Source: SFEL01 sp963640685
GTDB lineage: Bacteria; Bacillota; Clostridia; Christensenellales; CAG-138
Reading direction: 5' to 3'
Length of the DNA: 51,349 nt
NCBI GenBank assembly: GCA_963640685.1
Contig: CAVIAA010000013.1
Coordinates: forward strand, 1-51,349
The position numbers and the translations under genes were made by a program. Positions within the stretch are counted from its first letter, which is position 1. Each line of letters begins with the position of its first letter. Shown here piece by piece: positions 48,196-51,349 of this stretch. The notes under the pieces are model-generated. The model saw nothing but the letters and a program-made list of their open reading frames with translations. It did no database searches and was not told the origin of the DNA.

Positions 48196-48591
48196 GTGAA
48201 ACAGTCATATAGATGCATCACAAACAACCCGATGGTACGGGACGGAGGCTTCTCCTCTGCGGAGTATTGCGACACAGATGTTCTGGGCCTGTTTCGGTTG
48301 GTTTCCGGTGAGGTGGCGAAGGGTTATAGGCTGTTGAGCCACCCGCTTACAGGCAGTATTCGGCCGGATGTGACACCGTACAAGACCATCCTTATATCAG
48401 CGGCTCCGGGCGGGGCAGGCGGGGAATCTGCCCTGCTCATGGAGCGAGCTGTGCTGTATGCGGAGGAGCTGTACGCATTGCGCGAAAAGCCGGCATATAC
48501 CCTCTGGGACGAACGCACGAAAAGAGACTTTATGGAGATCGATCTCTCCATAATCGAGCAGGCTTTGGCCGTGGCTCAGTGGGATAAATAA
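48196..48591 (+). CDS. grdX: GrdX family protein
   Basis: 131 residues from GTG 48196 (AAAGGAAAG upstream). The start YRCITNNPMVRDG and the stretch DVLGLFRLVSGEVAKGYRLLSHPLTGSIRPDVTPYKTILIS match GrdX, a small cytoplasmic protein found only with glycine, sarcosine or betaine reductase operons. Its function has not been settled; because it opens many grd operons it serves as a marker. Here it lies 36 bp after the permease and 50 bp before the component B gene, which ties the permease to the reductase. Confidence 0.9.
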   Translation: MKQSYRCITNNPMVRDGGFSSAEYCDTDVLGLFRLVSGEVAKGYRLLSHPLTGSIRPDVTPYKTILISAAPGGAGGESALLMERAVLYAEELYALREKPAYTLWDERTKRDFMEIDLSIIEQALAVAQWDK

Positions 48592-48641
48592 ACCAATTAC
48601 AGAAAAAACAGAACAAACGAGAAGGAGGTAAAAATAAGCGA

Positions 48642-49931
48642 ATGAAAGAGTTAACGCTGCATAATTTCCATGTTAAGGATATACAGTTCGCGGATAAGAG
48701 CAGCTATAAGGACGGCGTTCTGTATATAGACAAAAAGGAGCTTGCGGAATACCTGATGGAAGATTCCAGAATAAGCTCGGTGGACTTTGACATTGCAAGG
48801 CCGGGTGAATCGACCCGCATAATACCTATCAAGGACGTGATACAGCCAAGGTACAAAAAGAGCGGGCCGGGGCAGGTATTCCCGGGTTACGTTGGAGATG
48901 TAGAAACCGTCGGCAGCGGTGAGACAAATGTGCTGGAGGATTGCTGCGTTGCAACATCCGGCCGAATAGTTGCCTTCCAGGAGGGCATTATCGACATGAG
49001 CGGCCCAGGTGCCGAGTTCAACAGCTTTTCCAAGATGAACATACTTGTGCCGCTGATACAGCCTATCGAAGGGCTGGATAAGCATAGCCACGAGGCAACT
49101 GTCAGAATAGCGGGTCTCAAAACGGCGGCATACATGGCGAAGCAGACCCTTGATCAGCAGCCGGATGACAGCATTACCTACCAGCACGAATCCATACTTG
49201 AGATGAGCGCCAAGTATCCGGACCTGCCAAAGGTGGTATACGTTGATATGGTCCAGTGCCAGGGGCTGATGCATGACACCTATGTGTACGGGCTGAATGT
49301 AAAGGGCATACTTTCTACCCTTATAGGCCCGCTGGAGGTATTTGACGGCGCCATAATAAGTGGCAACTGCGCTGCGCCCGGCCACAAGAATGCTACCATA
49401 CACCACGAGTGCAACCCGATAATAATCGACCTGATGAAGCACCACGGCAAGGATCTGTGCTTCGTGGGCGTGCTGCTCAACAACGAGAGCGCAATGCTTA
49501 CCGAGAAGAAGAGGGCGGCTTACTATACCAGCAACCTTTCCGAGCTGCTGGGCGTGGACGGCATGATAATAAGCGAGGAGGGCGGCGGCAATCCTGAGAC
49601 CGACCTCATGATGAACTGCAGGCTCCATGAAAATAAGGGCATAAAGACCGTTCTGGTTACAGATGAGTACTGTGGCCGAGACGGAGCCTCTCAGGGGCTT
49701 GCGGATGTTACGCCGGAGGCGGATGCCGTGGTTACCAACGGAAACGGCAACCAGTTTGTGGTGCTGCCCAAGATGGATAAGGTAATAGGCGATATTCAGG
49801 CGGCAAAGGTGATTACCGGCGGCAATGCCAACAGCATCGGCGAGGACGGCACTCTTTCAGTTGAGATAGCCGCAATAATGGGCTCCTGCTGTGAAATGGG
49901 CTACGAGCACATGATGACAAAACTGCGCTAA
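48642..49931 (+). CDS. Glycine/sarcosine/betaine reductase component B proprotein (GrdE/GrdG/GrdI family)
   Basis: 429 residues; AAGGAGGT lies upstream of the ATG. Matches the family along its whole length: FQEGIIDMSGPGAEFNSFSK (~112), EATVRIAGLKTAAYMA (~151), MHDTYVYGL, DGAIISGNC and ITDEYCGRDGASQ-like VTDEYCGRDGASQGLADVTPEADAVVTNGN. Family members are cleaved before a cysteine that becomes a pyruvoyl group; that residue is Cys243 here (ISGNC). The pyruvoyl subunit binds the amino group of the substrate so that the selenoprotein can cut the C-N bond. The region after the cleavage site (AAPGHKNATIHHECNP) differs from the glycine-type motif I remember, so another amine may be the substrate. 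Works with the GrdB-family protein 39 bp downstream. Confidence 0.92.
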   Translation: MKELTLHNFHVKDIQFADKSSYKDGVLYIDKKELAEYLMEDSRISSVDFDIARPGESTRIIPIKDVIQPRYKKSGPGQVFPGYVGDVETVGSGETNVLEDCCVATSGRIVAFQEGIIDMSGPGAEFNSFSKMNILVPLIQPIEGLDKHSHEATVRIAGLKTAAYMAKQTLDQQPDDSITYQHESILEMSAKYPDLPKVVYVDMVQCQGLMHDTYVYGLNVKGILSTLIGPLEVFDGAIISGNCAAPGHKNATIHHECNPIIIDLMKHHGKDLCFVGVLLNNESAMLTEKKRAAYYTSNLSELLGVDGMIISEEGGGNPETDLMMNCRLHENKGIKTVLVTDEYCGRDGASQGLADVTPEADAVVTNGNGNQFVVLPKMDKVIGDIQAAKVITGGNANSIGEDGTLSVEIAAIMGSCCEMGYEHMMTKLR

Positions 49932-49970
49932 CGAGAAAAGAAAGAGAAAAGAAGGAAAGGAAGGTATGAG

Positions 49971-51269
49971 ATGAAGAGAGCTGTACATTATCTGAACCAG
50001 TTTTATGGGCAGATAGGCGGCGAGGATTTTGCAGGACAGACACCGCTGCTTAAGGAAGGCTTTGTGGGTCCCGGCATGGCCTTGAACGCCGCTTTTAATG
50101 GCGAAATAGAGATAGTCAACACTATAATCTGCGGTGATAATTACTTCGCCGACCATCAGGAGGATGCGCTGAGCGAGATACTTTCCATGGTCGAGCAGGT
50201 GAAGCCGGATATGCTCATTGCAGGCCCGGGCTTTAATGCCGGCCGCTATGGTCTTGCCTGCGGCACCGTGTGCGACGCAGTTAAGGCAAAATTCAATATC
50301 CCGGTCATAACCGCTCTTTACCCGGAAAACCCGGGCGCAGAGATGTTCAAAAAGACGGTGTACATAGTAGAAACGCCGATTTCCGCAGCGGGAATGCGCA
50401 AAGTCGTCCCCGTTATGGCAAAGCTTGCCATAAAGCTGGCTAAAGGCGAAGAAATAGGCTTCCCCGAGGAAGAGGGCTATATACCGCAAGGCTTCAGGGT
50501 AAATGTGCACACCGAGAAAAACGGCGCTGAGCGCGGCGTGGATATGCTCATAAAAAAGCTGCGCGGCGAGCCCTTCGTTACAGAGCTGCCGATGCCGGTG
50601 TTCGACAGGGTGCCGCCCGCCCCCGCAGTAAAGGATATCAAGCACGCTACCATAGCCCTTGTTACCTCCGGCGGCATAGTACCCAAGGGCAACCCGGACA
50701 GAATAGAATCCGCAAACGCTTCGCGCTTTGGCATTTACAGCATAGCCGGCTTGGATAAGATGTCTCCGGATAAATTTATAACCGTTCACGGCGGCTACGA
50801 TCCCGTATATGCAACAGAAGACCCCGACCGCGTTGTTCCTCTCGATGCAATGAGAGAGCTGGAGAAGGAGGGCGCCTTCGGCAAGCTGTTTGATTATTAC
50901 TATGCGACGGTCGGCAATACTACAGCTGTAAGCAGCGCGAAAAAATATGCGGAGGCGATAGCGCATGAGCTGCTCAAGCATAACGTGCAGGCTGCGATAT
51001 TGACATCTAACTGAGGAACCTGCACTCGTTGCGGCGCAACGATGGTAAAAACAATAGAGAGCTTCGGCATTCCCGCAGTACATATTTGTTCCATAGTTCC
51101 TATATCCATGGCAGTTGGTGCAAACCGTATAGTTCCTGCCATAGCGATACCCTACCCGACCGGCAACCCCGAAGCGGGCTACGAGGAAGAACTTAAAATA
51201 AGAAAGCGCATGCTGACCAAGGCGTTGCAGGCACTTTCAACCGATATATCGGAGCAGACGATATTTTAA
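49971..51269 (+). CDS. GrdB/GrdF/GrdH family selenoprotein, component B of a glycine-reductase-type system (UGA = Sec)
   Basis: 432 residues when the UGA at 51012-51014 is read as selenocysteine (residue 348). The conserved active-site sequence continues in frame through it: LTSN-U-GTCTRCGATMVK, as in GrdB, GrdF and GrdH, and the frame runs on to TAA 51267-51269 with family-like sequence (VHICSIVPISMAVGANRIVPAIAIPYPTGNP). N-terminus: MKRAVHYLNQFYGQIGGEDFAG; middle: AGPGFNAGRYGLACGTVC and VTSGGIVPKGNPDRIESANASRFG, also typical. The selenol attacks the pyruvoyl-bound substrate and passes a carboxymethyl group to GrdA. Ordinary gene finders will stop it at 51014 and may add a false second gene. 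GrdA, GrdC, GrdD and thioredoxin genes are not in the window. Confidence 0.95.
51012..51048 (+). promoter_or_regulatory. Selenocysteine codon with bacterial SECIS-type hairpin
   Basis: UGA at 51012-51014 is followed 12 bases later by a perfect stem CGTTGC (51027-51032) / GCAACG (51036-51041) with loop GGC. A short stem-loop starting about 11-15 nt after the UGA is what SelB recognises in bacteria. The hairpin encodes the conserved CTRCGA residues at the same time. Confidence 0.8.
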
Positions 51270-51286
51270 TTTGTTTTCCCCGGACG

Positions 51287-51306
51287 ACCCCCCACCGCTG
51301 GGGGCT
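51287..51306 (+). other. Small GC hairpin after the selenoprotein gene
   Basis: CCCCC (51289-51293) / GGGGG (51300-51304) with a six-base loop and no T tract. Probably an intercistronic structure, since a ribosome site and an ATG follow. Confidence 0.4.
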
Positions 51307-51341
51307 GTCTATAAAAGAAAATGAGAAAGGAGAAAAGGGAA

Positions 51342-51349
51342 ATGAGCAT
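51342..51349 (+). CDS. Start of a further gene, cut by the window edge
   Basis: AAAGGAG (51326-51332) is followed by ATGAGC at 51342. Only two codons are visible; position suggests another gene of the grd operon. Nothing can be said of its product. Confidence 0.4.

Noticed and set aside
51042..51269. A separate small gene starting at ATG 51042
   Set aside because: It is the C-terminal part of the GrdB-family protein after the selenocysteine codon.

Overview
The window reads as chromosomal DNA of a strictly anaerobic, probably gut-dwelling member of the Clostridia (Firmicutes). The evidence is a flavodiiron protein, a FeoA-FeoA-FeoB iron uptake set, a SpoVT sporulation regulator remnant, selenium-linked fermentation genes (selenium-dependent xanthine dehydrogenase cluster; glycine-reductase-type component B with an in-frame UGA), GGAGG-type ribosome sites, and a fairly GC-rich coding style that uses ATA heavily for isoleucine. 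No species can be named.

Layout. 1-2.3 kb: end of a Cna-B-like surface protein, then serine acetyltransferase and a flavodiiron protein on the minus strand. 2.4-5.4 kb: an ECF sigma / anti-sigma pair with a divergent lipoprotein and a stalk-domain protein; three of these transcription units share one promoter pattern. 5.4-9.5 kb: DtxR-type regulator with an HMA protein, divergent from feoA-feoA-feoB and a FeoB-associated Cys-rich protein, with a repeated operator. 9.6-11.9 kb: M24 peptidase, DUF3842, ECF-transporter S component. 12.2-15.4 kb: a decayed, compositionally foreign integrative element (HsdS scrap, XRE repressor, ImmA/IrrE protease, deleted serine recombinase) whose right end has removed the start of spoVT. 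16-24.4 kb: YheO-type regulator divergent from ssnA, ygfK, selenium-dependent xdh and an RnfB-like ferredoxin. 24.6-29.2 kb: TrkA/TrkH potassium uptake, an amino-acid permease, tRNA-Lys and tRNA-Gly. 29.3-36.4 kb: amidohydrolase, lipoprotein phosphatase, and a 1615-residue surface protein with FG-GAP and collagen-like repeats.

36.5-44.5 kb: an IclR-controlled sugar-acid operon (flavoprotein, TRAP DctP-Q-M, KDPG aldolase fused to a VOC-like domain, KDG kinase) with a recognisable promoter and an inverted-repeat operator. 44.7-51.3 kb: the most unusual locus. A protein joining a GntR DNA-binding domain to a complete argininosuccinate-lyase-type enzyme is divergent from a permease, GrdX, a GrdE-family proprotein and a GrdB-family selenoprotein read through UGA348 with a hairpin just after it. 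This looks like a substrate-specific component B module of a glycine-reductase-like system, feeding on an N-substituted amino acid that I cannot name from sequence.

Themes across the window: selenium use (Sec reductase and Se-dependent molybdenum hydroxylase), iron/oxidative defence, and compact regulon modules in which operators can be read directly from repeats.
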